A model generated the notes under the pieces. That model was not told the DNA's origin and made no database searches. It was given only the letters and a program-made list of their open reading frames with translations. This document shows positions 51,347 through 59,948 of a stretch of 64,000 nucleotides of DNA, piece by piece. This DNA comes from Burkholderiales bacterium 8X (GTDB lineage: Bacteria; Pseudomonadota; Gammaproteobacteria; Burkholderiales; Burkholderiaceae_C). How positions within the stretch are numbered: the first letter of the stretch is position 1; each line of letters starts with the position of its first letter. Both the position numbers and the translations under genes were made by a program. The DNA lies in NCBI GenBank assembly GCA_902506565.1, contig LR732703.1, forward strand, positions 498,030-562,029. The letters run 5' to 3'.

Positions 51347-53064
51347 GGCGGGTTGCCGCTGCTGCCCAGGACCTGCTTGCGGGGCAGGCCCTGTGCGCGC
51401 TGTTCCATCATCGTGATGACCTGTTGCGCCATGTATTGCAAGGTTTCGAGCTGCTTCGCGTCCAGCGCGCGCGGCTTGTCGTCGATGACGCAGAGGGTTC
51501 CGAGCGCATGTCCGTTCGATGTGACGAGTGGCGCACCGGCATAGAAGCGGATGTTGGGATCACCGGTCACGAACGGGTTGGCAGCAAAGCGCTGGTCGGA
51601 GCGCGCGTCTTCCACCTGCATCGGACTGGAGGGTGCGCGAATCGCATGGGCGCAGAACGCATGCTCGCGTGGCGTCTCGGCGGCTTTCAGGCCGACACGC
51701 GCCTTGAACCATTGCCTGTCGCCGTCGACCAGGGAGATAAGCGCAATGGGAACATCGAAAGCATCCGCGGCCATGCGCACGATTTCATCGTAAGCGGCGT
51801 CCTGCAGCGAAGAGACCTGAAGCCGGTCCAGCTCCTGCTGGCGGAGTGATTCGGCATCACCGGTCGATGCCGCATCCGGCGCGATGTCGTGTCGCGGCAG
51901 CGTGACGGTGAACACGGTCCGGTTGCCTGCCGAATCGACGGTCACGTCGCCGCCATGGGCCTTGGCGATCTCGCGAACGATGTAGAGGCCGAGACCCAGG
52001 CTGTGGACGGGAGATTCGCCCTCGTCGCCGCGGGTCATGGGTTCGAACAAGGTCGGCAGCTGGTGCGCCGGGATCGCATTGCCTTCGTTGCAGACGCTGA
52101 GCATGACCCGGTCGGCTTGGACTTCGGATCGGATGACGATCGGTCTTCCCGGAAAGCCGTAGGTCACGGCATTGGATACGAGATTGCCGATCAGTTGCGC
52201 AAGCTTGTCGGCACTCGAGCGGCTGGTGCCCGTGCCGACCGCTTCGTGCAGCAGCACGGCGTCGGGGTAGGCCACGCGCAGCTCTTCGACGCATTCGGCA
52301 ACGACGGCTTCCACATCGTTGTCGGCCAGCTCGACTCGCAGGCCCCGGCCCTCTCGCGCCTGGCTGAAATCGAGAAGGTCCGCGATCAGCCGGATGGCGC
52401 GCTCGGTCGAGGTCCTGATCTTGTCGAGCGAGCGAGCCTGTCGCTCCGAAAGACCGCCATATCGGCCGATCAGGTTGGCGCTCAGGTCGATGACCGACAG
52501 CGGGTTGCGCAGGTCGTGACTCACCACCGCCATCATCTGCTCCGCGAACAAGGCGCGATCCTCCGCAACCGCTCGAAGCCGGGTCAGCTCGGCCTGGGTC
52601 GCCAGCAGTTCGCGCTGCGCTTCCTGCTCCTTGATCAGGGCGGCCTCGGCCTTGCGTCTCGCCAGCATCAGCTCCTGCTCGTACTTGTGCCGGTCTTCTG
52701 CGATGAACGCCGCGACGTCGAGCGCGGCAACGCCGTCCCTGACACGCCGCACGGCATTCAGGATCATCGGGATTCGTCGCCCGTCCCGGTGCAGGACTTC
52801 GAGCTTGACCTCGCTGACCGAGCGCTGGACGAGCAGCAGTGGTGCCAGGTGCGTCTGGTAGAAGATGCGGCCGCCCATGGTCAGGAGCGATTGCAAGGTG
52901 GACCGGCCGACCAGTTCGTCGCGCGTCGATCCGATCCAGTCGCAGAAGGTCCGGTTGACTTCGCGGATCAGCCCGTCCGGCGCCGTCACCAGGAGGCCGC
53001 AAGCTTCCGATTCGCTCCAGGCAGGTGCGCTCATGCCGGAGCCGGTGTTGTCGGGTTCGGACAT
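51343..53064 (-). CDS. PAS - histidine kinase - GAF sensor protein
   Basis: 573 residues. PAS ~15-125 (GLLVTAPDGLIREVNRTFCDWIG), coiled coil ~125-175, HisKA with H183 (VVSHDLRNPLS), HATPase with N-box NLVSNAV (~294-300) and G-box SLGLGLYIV (355-363), then a C-terminal GAF domain ~410-555 (VDGDRQWFKARVGL, HAFCAHAI, YAGAPLVTSNGHALGTLCVID). GAF usually comes before the kinase core; here it follows. No membrane segment, so cytosolic. No response regulator is adjacent. Last gene after rmuC and the hydroxylase-like gene on the minus strand. Confidence 0.9.
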   Translation of the reverse strand: MSEPDNTGSGMSAPAWSESEACGLLVTAPDGLIREVNRTFCDWIGSTRDELVGRSTLQSLLTMGGRIFYQTHLAPLLLVQRSVSEVKLEVLHRDGRRIPMILNAVRRVRDGVAALDVAAFIAEDRHKYEQELMLARRKAEAALIKEQEAQRELLATQAELTRLRAVAEDRALFAEQMMAVVSHDLRNPLSVIDLSANLIGRYGGLSERQARSLDKIRTSTERAIRLIADLLDFSQAREGRGLRVELADNDVEAVVAECVEELRVAYPDAVLLHEAVGTGTSRSSADKLAQLIGNLVSNAVTYGFPGRPIVIRSEVQADRVMLSVCNEGNAIPAHQLPTLFEPMTRGDEGESPVHSLGLGLYIVREIAKAHGGDVTVDSAGNRTVFTVTLPRHDIAPDAASTGDAESLRQQELDRLQVSSLQDAAYDEIVRMAADAFDVPIALISLVDGDRQWFKARVGLKAAETPREHAFCAHAIRAPSSPMQVEDARSDQRFAANPFVTGDPNIRFYAGAPLVTSNGHALGTLCVIDDKPRALDAKQLETLQYMAQQVITMMEQRAQGLPRKQVLGSSGNPP

Positions 53065-53080
53065 CCTCGGACCCTTTCGA

Positions 53081-53800
53081 TCAACTGTAGAAAGTCGTTT
53101 CCCATCGCTTCTGGTTGCGCGCCGCGATCTGCACGAACGAGGTGCGGCGGATCACGGCCAGCATGATCTTGTTGATCATCCGCGGCACCAGCGGAAGCGG
53201 CCGCACGAAGTCGACGAACAGCACCACCCGCCAGTGCGGCGTCAGGTTCCAGGCTTCGTGCATGTAGGTATCGTCGAAGACCAGCGCGCTGCCCTCGTTC
53301 CAGCTCCGGGTCTCGGTGTCGACGCGAATGGCGCAGCGCTCGTCGGTCGCCGGTACGCGCAGGCCCAGGTGGTATCGCAGCACGCCGTTGTACGGGCCAC
53401 GGTGCGCCGGCAGCTTCTTGCCCGGCGCGAGGATCGAGAAGAAGGCGGTCAGCACGCCGGGAATCGAGTCGATCGCCGCGGCGGTGTTGGGGCAGCGGGC
53501 GCGGTTCTTTTCGCTTTCCACGCCGTAGCCGAGGAACATGAAGGTCTTCCAGCCCGCGTCCGAGGTCAGGAACTGCTGCTCGGGCGAGATGTCCTGGAAG
53601 TTCGCCAGCGAGTCGACCTTGTGCAGCAGGGTGTCGAGCTCGGCGCGGATTTCGGGAAAGCGGGCGGCGAGCTGTCCGGTCCAGGAAAAGTCGGCGGGGT
53701 CGAAGAAGGCGGGCGTGCCGTGCAGCGAATAGCGGCGATTCATCCGCTCGAGATCGCGAAAGAGCCTGTGATAGATGCGGGTCTGTAGGTTCTTCAGCAC
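53081..53800 (-). CDS. Aspartyl/asparaginyl beta-hydroxylase-fold dioxygenase (LpxO-like)
   Basis: 239 residues from a GTG at 53800; an ATG at 53743 would remove 19 family-like residues. Fe(II)/2-oxoglutarate site: H133 (PAHRGPYNG), H181 (DDTYMHEAWN) and R191 (WRVVLFVDF), the H...H/R pattern of this family, which lacks the usual Asp ligand. Relatives hydroxylate lipid A acyl chains (LpxO) or protein Asp/Asn. No membrane helix, though the C-terminal amphipathic IRRTSFVQIAARN could touch membrane. 16 bp before the kinase gene, 54 bp after rmuC. Confidence 0.88.
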   Translation of the reverse strand: MLKNLQTRIYHRLFRDLERMNRRYSLHGTPAFFDPADFSWTGQLAARFPEIRAELDTLLHKVDSLANFQDISPEQQFLTSDAGWKTFMFLGYGVESEKNRARCPNTAAAIDSIPGVLTAFFSILAPGKKLPAHRGPYNGVLRYHLGLRVPATDERCAIRVDTETRSWNEGSALVFDDTYMHEAWNLTPHWRVVLFVDFVRPLPLVPRMINKIMLAVIRRTSFVQIAARNQKRWETTFYS

Positions 53801-53854
53801 GAATGGATGGCCTGGTCGACGTTGCGCGTCATTCTACGAACCGCCTTCGAAATC

Positions 53855-55558
53855 CTATTGTGGCCCGGCGTGCGACACCCGCAATGCGCCGCCCAGGCCA
53901 TTCGGATGCGTGGCGGCCACGGCCTCCAGGGTCTCGCGATCGCTGACGACGCTTTCCTCGCGAGCTTCGTCGACCAGCGCCTGTCCCAGCTGCTTCGAAG
54001 GCTTCACACCGAGCCCGCGCAGCATCTCGGCCTGCCGGATGATGTTGCCCCGGCCGGTCGCGAGCCGCTTGTGCGCATCCGTGTAGGCCTTCTGGGCTGC
54101 GCCGAGCTTGTCGCCGACGTTGTCCAGGTCCTTGACGAAGTCCACCAGCTTGTCGTACAGCTCGGCGCCGCGCTTGGCAATGTCCTGCGCGTTCCGGCTT
54201 TGCGCTTCCTGCCGCCACAGGTGCGCGACCGTCCGCACCACGAAGAGCAGGGTCGAAGGGCTGACCAGCAGCACATTGCGTTCCCACGCGTTCATGAACA
54301 GGCTGTCGTCATGCGTGACCGCGGACATGAAGGCCGGTTCGACCGGCACGAACATCAGCACGAAGTCGAGTGTCTGCAGCTGATAGAGCTGCTGGTACTT
54401 CTTTTCGGACAAGACCTTGATGTGCCCGCGCACCGAGTCCAGGTGCCGGCGCAAGGCGACCGTGCGGGCTTCGTCGGCTTCGGCCGAGACGTACTGCTCG
54501 TACGCCACCAGCGACACCTTGGCATCGACCACCAGGCGCCGGTCGCCCGGCAGGTGGATCACCACGTCCGGCAGCTGGCGAGATCCGTCCTCGTTGCGTT
54601 GGCTGTCCTGCACCACGTACTCGTGGTTCTTGCGCAGGCCCGAGGCCTCGAGCACGCGTTCGAGAATGAGTTCGCCCCAGTTGCCCTGCGTCTTCGATGA
54701 ACCCTTGAGGGCCGAGGTCAGGTTCTTCGCGTCCTGGCTCAGGGCCTGGTTCAAGCCGACCAGTTCCTTGACCTGGCTGGCCAGCGCCGAGCGATCCTTG
54801 CCTTCGTTGACGTAGACCTCCTCGACCTTGGCCTTGAACTCGGTCAGCTGGCCCTTCAAGGGTTCGAGCAGCTGGCCGAGCGTCGCTTGGTTCTGTTCGG
54901 CGAAGCGCTTGGACTTTTCTTCGAGGATGTCGCTGGCCAGGCTCTTGAACTGCGCGGTCAGCGATTCCTTGGCAGCCAGGAGGTCGGCCATTCGCTGTGC
55001 GGCATGCTGGCGCTCGGTGTCGAGCAGGGTCCTAGCTTCGCGCAGCTGCCCGCCCAGGTCCTGCATGCCGGCTTCGGCGGCGGCACGCGCGGCTCGCTCC
55101 GCTTGCAACTCGCGGCGAAGCTGCTGGAGACCCTCTTGATCCGATTCGGTCTGGCGCCTCAGCGAAGCAATCTCTCCGGCAGCACGTTCGCGCAAATCGC
55201 TCAACTCGCCGGAAGTCGCTTCGACTTGCTGCAGCTCGCGTTCGAGTTCGGGAACGCGAGAGGCTCGTTCGGTCAACGTGGCGATCAGCTGGCGAGCGGC
55301 TTCGAGCTCGGCTCGAAAGCCATCGGCGCCGCGCCTTGCAGCCCCGAGCTCGTCGGCGGTTTCGCGTCGGGCGTCCTCGCTTGCACGAATGCGCTCGCGC
55401 AGCTGCGCCAGTTCGACCTGGTAGACGGCATCTGCCTGGAGGGTGGCCGCCTGGGCCAGCGCCCGGGCCTTGCTGCGCAGGACGAGCCAGGCGATCGTGG
55501 CGCCGGCGACAAGGCCGATGAAAAGGACGGTCGGCAACAGGATTTCATTCAATGGCAT
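53855..55558 (-). CDS. rmuC: DNA recombination protein RmuC
   Basis: 567 residues. Membrane anchor ~6-28 (ILLPTVLFIGLVAGATIAWLV), long coiled coil ~35-235 rich in Glu, Arg and Ala, then the RmuC nuclease-like domain ~270-480: GNWGELILERVLEASGL, LPDVVIHLPGDRRLVVDAKVSL (catalytic D and DAK), MFVPVEPAF, LLVSPSTLL. RmuC limits DNA inversions and rearrangements. Divergent from the SRAP-domain gene. Confidence 0.95.
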   Translation of the reverse strand: MPLNEILLPTVLFIGLVAGATIAWLVLRSKARALAQAATLQADAVYQVELAQLRERIRASEDARRETADELGAARRGADGFRAELEAARQLIATLTERASRVPELERELQQVEATSGELSDLRERAAGEIASLRRQTESDQEGLQQLRRELQAERAARAAAEAGMQDLGGQLREARTLLDTERQHAAQRMADLLAAKESLTAQFKSLASDILEEKSKRFAEQNQATLGQLLEPLKGQLTEFKAKVEEVYVNEGKDRSALASQVKELVGLNQALSQDAKNLTSALKGSSKTQGNWGELILERVLEASGLRKNHEYVVQDSQRNEDGSRQLPDVVIHLPGDRRLVVDAKVSLVAYEQYVSAEADEARTVALRRHLDSVRGHIKVLSEKKYQQLYQLQTLDFVLMFVPVEPAFMSAVTHDDSLFMNAWERNVLLVSPSTLLFVVRTVAHLWRQEAQSRNAQDIAKRGAELYDKLVDFVKDLDNVGDKLGAAQKAYTDAHKRLATGRGNIIRQAEMLRGLGVKPSKQLGQALVDEAREESVVSDRETLEAVAATHPNGLGGALRVSHAGPQ

Positions 55559-55603
55559 GGCTCGTCTCGATCGTTCGGCTGGATGTATTCACAGTGTAGT
55601 TCG

Positions 55604-55617
55604 CTGTGCCGGCACAG
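55604..55617. promoter_or_regulatory. 14-bp palindrome between rmuC and SRAP gene
   Basis: CTGTGCC-GGCACAG, perfect. It sits in the 129-bp divergent promoter gap. It looks like a LexA site but has 6 rather than 8 bases between CTGT and ACAG. Confidence 0.4.
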
Positions 55618-55687
55618 GATGAAACGGGTTGCTACGCGGGCTTTGCCCCTGCGTCGAAAGCCACGCCGTTGCGTTCAAATCGCATGA

Positions 55688-56461
55688 ATGTGCAGCCACT
55701 ACCAAGCCGAAAAGCGCCGCAAGCTGATCGAGAGACGCTTCGGCATCCAGCTTCCGCCGTCCTGGGAGCCGCCACCGGGCGGTTTGCATATCTACCCGAC
55801 CGAGTTCGCGCCGATCATTCGTCGGCCCCGCGAGCGCGATTCGGGTGACGAGGCGGTTCCGGATTTCGAGTTGGTCGAGGCCCGCTTTGGCCTCTTGCCC
55901 GGATTCGCGAAGGACGCGAAGTACGGTGTCAATACCTACAACGCCCGGAGCGAGACCGTCGACCAGCTCGCGAGCTTCAAGGATGCCTGGGCCAAGGCGC
56001 GGCATTGCATCGTGCCGTGCGAGGCCATCTACGAACCCGATTGGCGCACCGGCACACACGTTCCGACCCGCTTCACCGCCGCGGCGAACGACGAGACGCT
56101 GGGTGTCGCAGGCCTGTGGGCGCCCTGGCGCAATCCGGCGACCGGCGAATGGGAGCAGAGCTTCGCGATGCTCACCATCAATGCCGACGAGCATCCCCTC
56201 TTCAAGGAGATGCATCGCCCCGATCCGAAGCGGCCGCCGCACATGCAGGACAAGCGCATGGTGGTGATCCTGCCGGACGCGCGCTACGAGGAATGGCTGG
56301 ACGCGCCGGCGGAGCGATCGCGGGATTTCCTTCATCGATATCCCGCGGAGCGCCTGGCCATGAAGCCGGAGCCGCTGCCGCCCAGGACATCCAGGGCGAA
56401 GGCCGGCAAAGTGTCGACCGCCGCCGCGGACGAACCCCCGGCGCAGCCTTCGCTGTTCTAG
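55688..56461 (+). CDS. yedK: SRAP (YedK/HMCES-type) abasic-site shield protein
   Basis: 257 residues. Starts MCSHY: removal of Met exposes Cys2, which in this family forms a stable crosslink to an abasic site in single-stranded DNA. Other family residues: N85 (YNARSET), E112 (IVPCEAIYEPDW) and H176 (EMHRP). The segment after H176 is longer than the usual HDRMP. The Pro/Lys-rich tail is not conserved. It protects stalled forks. Divergent from rmuC, another DNA-maintenance gene. Confidence 0.93.
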   Translation: MCSHYQAEKRRKLIERRFGIQLPPSWEPPPGGLHIYPTEFAPIIRRPRERDSGDEAVPDFELVEARFGLLPGFAKDAKYGVNTYNARSETVDQLASFKDAWAKARHCIVPCEAIYEPDWRTGTHVPTRFTAAANDETLGVAGLWAPWRNPATGEWEQSFAMLTINADEHPLFKEMHRPDPKRPPHMQDKRMVVILPDARYEEWLDAPAERSRDFLHRYPAERLAMKPEPLPPRTSRAKAGKVSTAAADEPPAQPSLF

Positions 56462-56521
56462 GTCCGCACGGCATACCTCGCCGCGGGGGAGACGGGCGGC
56501 GTCGAGCGACTGGAAAGCCGA

Positions 56522-56538
56522 ACGGGCTCGTAGCCCGT
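56522..56538. terminator. Stem-loop between convergent SRAP and hydrolase genes
   Basis: ACGGGCT-CGT-AGCCCGT, a perfect 7-bp stem with a 3-base loop in the 86-bp convergent gap. Probably bidirectional; no clear T-run. Confidence 0.55.
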
Positions 56539-56547
56539 CGCGCCCCC

Positions 56548-57354
56548 TCAACGATTGCCGAGCGCGGTCAGGAAATCGTCGATGGCTTCGACGCTGGCGG
56601 ACGGTGCGCTCAGGTGCGGGCAATGCCCCACGTTGTCGACGATCCGAAGCTGTGCATTCGGGAGCGTGCGCAGCATGTATTCGCCGACGGCCACCGGCGC
56701 GATCAGGTCGTCGCTCGACTGCACGATCAGCGTCGGTGCGCTCAGCTTCGGCAGGTCGGCCCGGTTGTCCGACAGGAAGGTGACGCGGGCGAACTGCTTG
56801 GCGATGTCCGGGTCGGTGCGGCAGAAGCTGGCGGCGAGCTCGAGCCCGAGTTCCGGCTGGTCGGGCGCGCCCATGATGGCCGGCGCCATGTTGCTGGCCC
56901 AGCCGAGGTAGTTGGAGTCGAGCGTTTCGAGCAGGGAGTCGATGTCTGCCTGCGTGAAGCCGCCGGTGTAGGCGCCATCGTCGATGTAGCGCGGCGAGGG
57001 GCCGATCATCACGTGCGCCGCGAAGCGCTCGGGCGCGCGAATGCCGGCCAGAAGGCCGATCATGGCGCTGACCGAATGCCCGATGAAGATCACCGGGCCG
57101 CGGGCGAATTCCTCGATGACTTCGAGCAGGTCGTCGGCATGGCCGGACAGGTGGTTGTACTTGCCGGGATCGTAGGCCGAGAGGTCCGACTGGCCGGCGC
57201 CGACCAGGTCGTAGGTCACGACCCGAAAGCGGGAGGCGTAGCGCGGCGCCAGCAGGCGCCACATGTTCTGGTCGCAGCCGAAGCCGTGTGCGAACACCAT
57301 GGCGACGGCGCCTTCTCCCATGACCTTGACGTTGTTGCGGCGCGCGACGGACAT
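56548..57354 (-). CDS. Alpha/beta hydrolase of the RsbQ family
   Basis: 268 residues from ATG 57354; the frame is open upstream but leaves the family. Nucleophile elbow GHSVSAMIG (~95-103), acid in SSDDLIAP (~217), histidine in NVGHCPHLSAP. GFGCDQNMWR, YDLVGAGQSD, NYLGWASNMAP and DPDIAKQFARVTFLSDNR follow B. subtilis RsbQ closely. This family includes the plant karrikin and strigolactone receptors, so it may hydrolyse or sense a small lactone. End of the long minus-strand operon. Confidence 0.9.
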   Translation of the reverse strand: MSVARRNNVKVMGEGAVAMVFAHGFGCDQNMWRLLAPRYASRFRVVTYDLVGAGQSDLSAYDPGKYNHLSGHADDLLEVIEEFARGPVIFIGHSVSAMIGLLAGIRAPERFAAHVMIGPSPRYIDDGAYTGGFTQADIDSLLETLDSNYLGWASNMAPAIMGAPDQPELGLELAASFCRTDPDIAKQFARVTFLSDNRADLPKLSAPTLIVQSSDDLIAPVAVGEYMLRTLPNAQLRIVDNVGHCPHLSAPSASVEAIDDFLTALGNR

Positions 57355-57431
57355 GGTCCTTGATCCTTGTTTGCTGATGGTTCCGGCGCCGATGAGAGCC
57401 GCGACGGGATTATTCCCGATCGGAAGAAGGC

Positions 57432-58379
57432 TCAAGCCGCGTCGCGCGGCGGCAGGCCGGCCATCTGCCCCAGCACCTCGTGTACCGAAGCGGTGTCGTG
57501 CTGGGCCAGGCCCTGCGCCATCGCGGCGGTGTAGAGCGGCACGCAGGCGCTGAAGAGCGGCGTCGGGCAGTCCACTGCCTTGGCCATGTCGCCGATCACC
57601 TGCATGTCCTTCTGCCACACCTCGACCTTCATGGTCGCCGGCAGGTAGTCGCGCGCGATCATGAAGGGGCTGCGCAGCCGCATCACGCCGGTGCCGATCA
57701 CCGCGCTCGGCCCGAACAGGTCGAGCACCTGCTGCGGATCGAGGCCGAGCTTGCGCACCAGCGTCATCGACTCGGCGCAGGCCACGTTGTAGATCGCGAC
57801 CAGGTGGTTGGCGGCGAACTTCATCCGGGTGCCGTTGCCGAACTCGCCGACATCCGGCACGTTGTCGGTGAACACCTGGAGCAGCGCCTTCACCTCGCGG
57901 ATCGCGTCGCTCGGGCCGCTGCAATACACGGTCCACGCGCGGTCCTTCATGCGTGCCGCGGTGCCGCTGATGGGGCAGTCGAGCAGCACGATGCCGGCCG
58001 CTTCGCAGATGGCCTCTGCGGCTTCCTTGTCTGCGAGCGGCAGGGTGCTGGTCTCGACCACCACCTGCCGCCCGGCCGTGTGCGGCTCGCGGGCCGAGGC
58101 GAGTGCCTGCACGGTCGCCATCAGCGCCGGGCTGGTGGCGAGCGAGACGATCACCACCTCGGCGGCTCGTGCCACCTGCTCGGCGCCGGCCGCCACCTGC
58201 CCGCCGGCGCGCGCGAGCCGCGCGGCGGCTTGCGGGTCGGGGTCGAATCCGATGACCGGATGACCTGACCGCAGCAGGGCCTCGGCCATCTCGCCGCCCA
58301 TGATGCCGAGGCCGATCAGTCCGATCGGCAGGGCGCGCCGGCCGTTCGCGGCCGCTTGGTTCGTACTCGTCATCGTCAT
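57432..58379 (-). CDS. NAD(P)-dependent beta-hydroxyacid dehydrogenase (HIBADH-like, copy 1)
   Basis: 315 residues; ATG 58379 followed closely by another in-frame ATG (58373). Rossmann motif GLIGLGIMGGEMA (19-31), substrate-binding DCPISGTAARMKD (~131-143), catalytic lysine in GNGTRMKFAANH (~180). Family oxidises 3-hydroxyisobutyrate, tartronate semialdehyde and related beta-hydroxyacids. 41 bp after the Bug gene. Homologue of the gene at 62111, which also follows a Bug gene. Confidence 0.9.
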   Translation of the reverse strand: MTMTSTNQAAANGRRALPIGLIGLGIMGGEMAEALLRSGHPVIGFDPDPQAAARLARAGGQVAAGAEQVARAAEVVIVSLATSPALMATVQALASAREPHTAGRQVVVETSTLPLADKEAAEAICEAAGIVLLDCPISGTAARMKDRAWTVYCSGPSDAIREVKALLQVFTDNVPDVGEFGNGTRMKFAANHLVAIYNVACAESMTLVRKLGLDPQQVLDLFGPSAVIGTGVMRLRSPFMIARDYLPATMKVEVWQKDMQVIGDMAKAVDCPTPLFSACVPLYTAAMAQGLAQHDTASVHEVLGQMAGLPPRDAA

Positions 58380-58420
58380 CGTCGTTGCGGTGGGTGCTGC
58401 TTCGTTCGCCACGCGGTGTT

Positions 58421-59419
58421 TCAGTCCGCCTTGATCTTGGCGGATCGAACGACCGCGCCCCACTTCTTGATCTCGTCCTTGATGTACTCGCCGAAATGCT
58501 CCGGCGAATCGCCGACCGGGATCGCGCCCTGCGCCACCAGCTTTTCCTCGACCGCCTTTTCCTTCAGGATCTCGGTCACTTCGCGATGGAGCCTGGCCAC
58601 GATGTCCTTGGGCGTGTTGGCCGGCGCGATCATGCCGACCCACGAATAGGCCTCGTAGCCTGGCACCGCGCTCTCGGCGATGGTCGGCACCTCCGGCAGC
58701 GACGAGATGCGTTGGGCGGAGCCGACCGCGACCGCGTTCAAGCGGCCTTGCTGCACGTAGCCGATCACCGACGGAATGCTGCTGTAGAGCATCTGCACCT
58801 GGCCGGCGAGCAGGTCGGCCACCGCCGGGCCCTGGCCCTTGTACGGCACGTGTACCGTCTTCACGTCGGCCATCGAGTTGAGCAGTTCGCCCGCCAGGTG
58901 GCCGGAGTTGCCGCTGCCCGGCGACGCGTAGAAGACCTGCCCCGGGTGGCCCTTGGCGAAGGCGATGACCTCCTTCATGGTCTTCGGCGCGAAGGACGGA
59001 TGGGTCACCAGCAGCAACGGGAAGTTGACCATGTTGGTGATCGGCGCGAAGTCCTTGACCGGGTCGTAGGCCAGCTTCTCGTAGAGGCTCGGGTTGACCG
59101 CCATCGGCCCCGCTGCGCCGACGCCGATGGTGTAGCCGTCGGGCGCCGCCGACTGCAGCAGCTGCAGCCCGAGGATGCCGTTGCCGCCGCCCTTGTTGTC
59201 GATCACCACCTGCTGGCCGAGCCGCTCGGTCAGCCGCTGCCCGACCACGCGGGCGATCACGTCGTTGCCGCCGCCGGGCGGAAAGGGCACGATCAGCCGG
59301 ATCGGCTTGTTTGGATAGGCGCCCTGTGCCAGCGCCTGCAGCGGCGACAGCACCGCCAGGCTGACCAGGCCGACCGCGCAAGCCGCCGAGACGGCGGTCC
59401 GCCGCAGCAGCCGCATCAT
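58421..59419 (-). CDS. Bug (TctC) family receptor
   Basis: 332 residues from ATG 59419, which overlaps the preceding stop as ATGA (a second ATG follows at once). Signal peptide ~1-33 (LQALAQG). Marks: YPNKPIRLIVPFPPGGGNDVIAR, DNKGGGNGILGLQLLQSAAPDGYT, HVPYKGQGP. Lies between the CMD-family gene and the first HIBADH-like gene. Confidence 0.93.
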   Translation of the reverse strand: MMRLLRRTAVSAACAVGLVSLAVLSPLQALAQGAYPNKPIRLIVPFPPGGGNDVIARVVGQRLTERLGQQVVIDNKGGGNGILGLQLLQSAAPDGYTIGVGAAGPMAVNPSLYEKLAYDPVKDFAPITNMVNFPLLLVTHPSFAPKTMKEVIAFAKGHPGQVFYASPGSGNSGHLAGELLNSMADVKTVHVPYKGQGPAVADLLAGQVQMLYSSIPSVIGYVQQGRLNAVAVGSAQRISSLPEVPTIAESAVPGYEAYSWVGMIAPANTPKDIVARLHREVTEILKEKAVEEKLVAQGAIPVGDSPEHFGEYIKDEIKKWGAVVRSAKIKAD

Positions 59420-59826
59420 TCCGCCTTCTCCCGCGATTCCTCGGCGCGAATGTCGGCCAGGTGGGTCTTGATGAGGTTGGCTGCATCCACGCAGGCCGGC
59501 CCGCCGCAATAGATGAAGGCCTGCAGCAGCAGCTCGCGGATCTCGATGTCGCTCGCGCCGTTGCGGACCGCGCCGCGCATGTGGAGCTTGATCTCGTGCG
59601 GGCGGTTGAGCGCGATGCACATGGCCAGCGTCAAGAGGCTGCGGGTCTTGAGGTCGAGCCCTTCGCGGGTCCAGACCTTGCCCCAGGCGAATTCGGTGAG
59701 CAGTTCCTGGAAGGGTTGCAGCAACTCGCCGGCATCGCGAAGCGTGGCATTGACGTAGTCCTCGCCGAGTACCTGCTTGCGGATGGCGAGGCCGTTTTCG
59801 TAGTCCTGGGAATGGGTGTCGGGCAT
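59416..59826 (-). CDS. Carboxymuconolactone decarboxylase (CMD) family protein
   Basis: 136 residues, the PcaC length. IRKQVLGEDYVNATL at the N-terminus, then FQELLTEFAWGKVWTREGLD, RSLLTLAMCIALNRPHEIKLHMRGAVRNGAS and LLLQAFIYCGGPACVDAAN. It lacks the CxxC pair of AhpD-type peroxidases, so a PcaC-like decarboxylase or lactone-processing role is likelier. Overlaps the Bug gene that follows; separated from the upstream cyclase by 122 bp with a small hairpin (59857-59870). Confidence 0.9.
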   Translation of the reverse strand: MPDTHSQDYENGLAIRKQVLGEDYVNATLRDAGELLQPFQELLTEFAWGKVWTREGLDLKTRSLLTLAMCIALNRPHEIKLHMRGAVRNGASDIEIRELLLQAFIYCGGPACVDAANLIKTHLADIRAEESREKAE

Positions 59827-59856
59827 GGAGAAGTCGATCGATCGATTGAATGAAAC

Positions 59857-59870
59857 GGCGAGGCTTCGCC
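59857..59870. terminator. Small stem-loop inside the 56.5-64 kb operon
   Basis: GGCGA-N4-TCGCC in the 122-bp cyclase/CMD gap. On the minus strand it is followed by GTTTCATT. A weak attenuator or RNA-processing point is possible; the rest of the gap holds nothing I recognise. Confidence 0.3.
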
Positions 59871-59948
59871 GCGCGAGAAGACGCGGCGTGCCGCGACGGC
59901 TCCGAAGAGCTTCGCCCGCCTTCGGCCGCGAGCGTTCAGGACTTACCC

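Noticed and set aside
55604..55617. LexA (SOS) box between rmuC and the SRAP gene
   Set aside because: The CTGT and ACAG halves are separated by 6 bases instead of the 8 expected for a LexA site.
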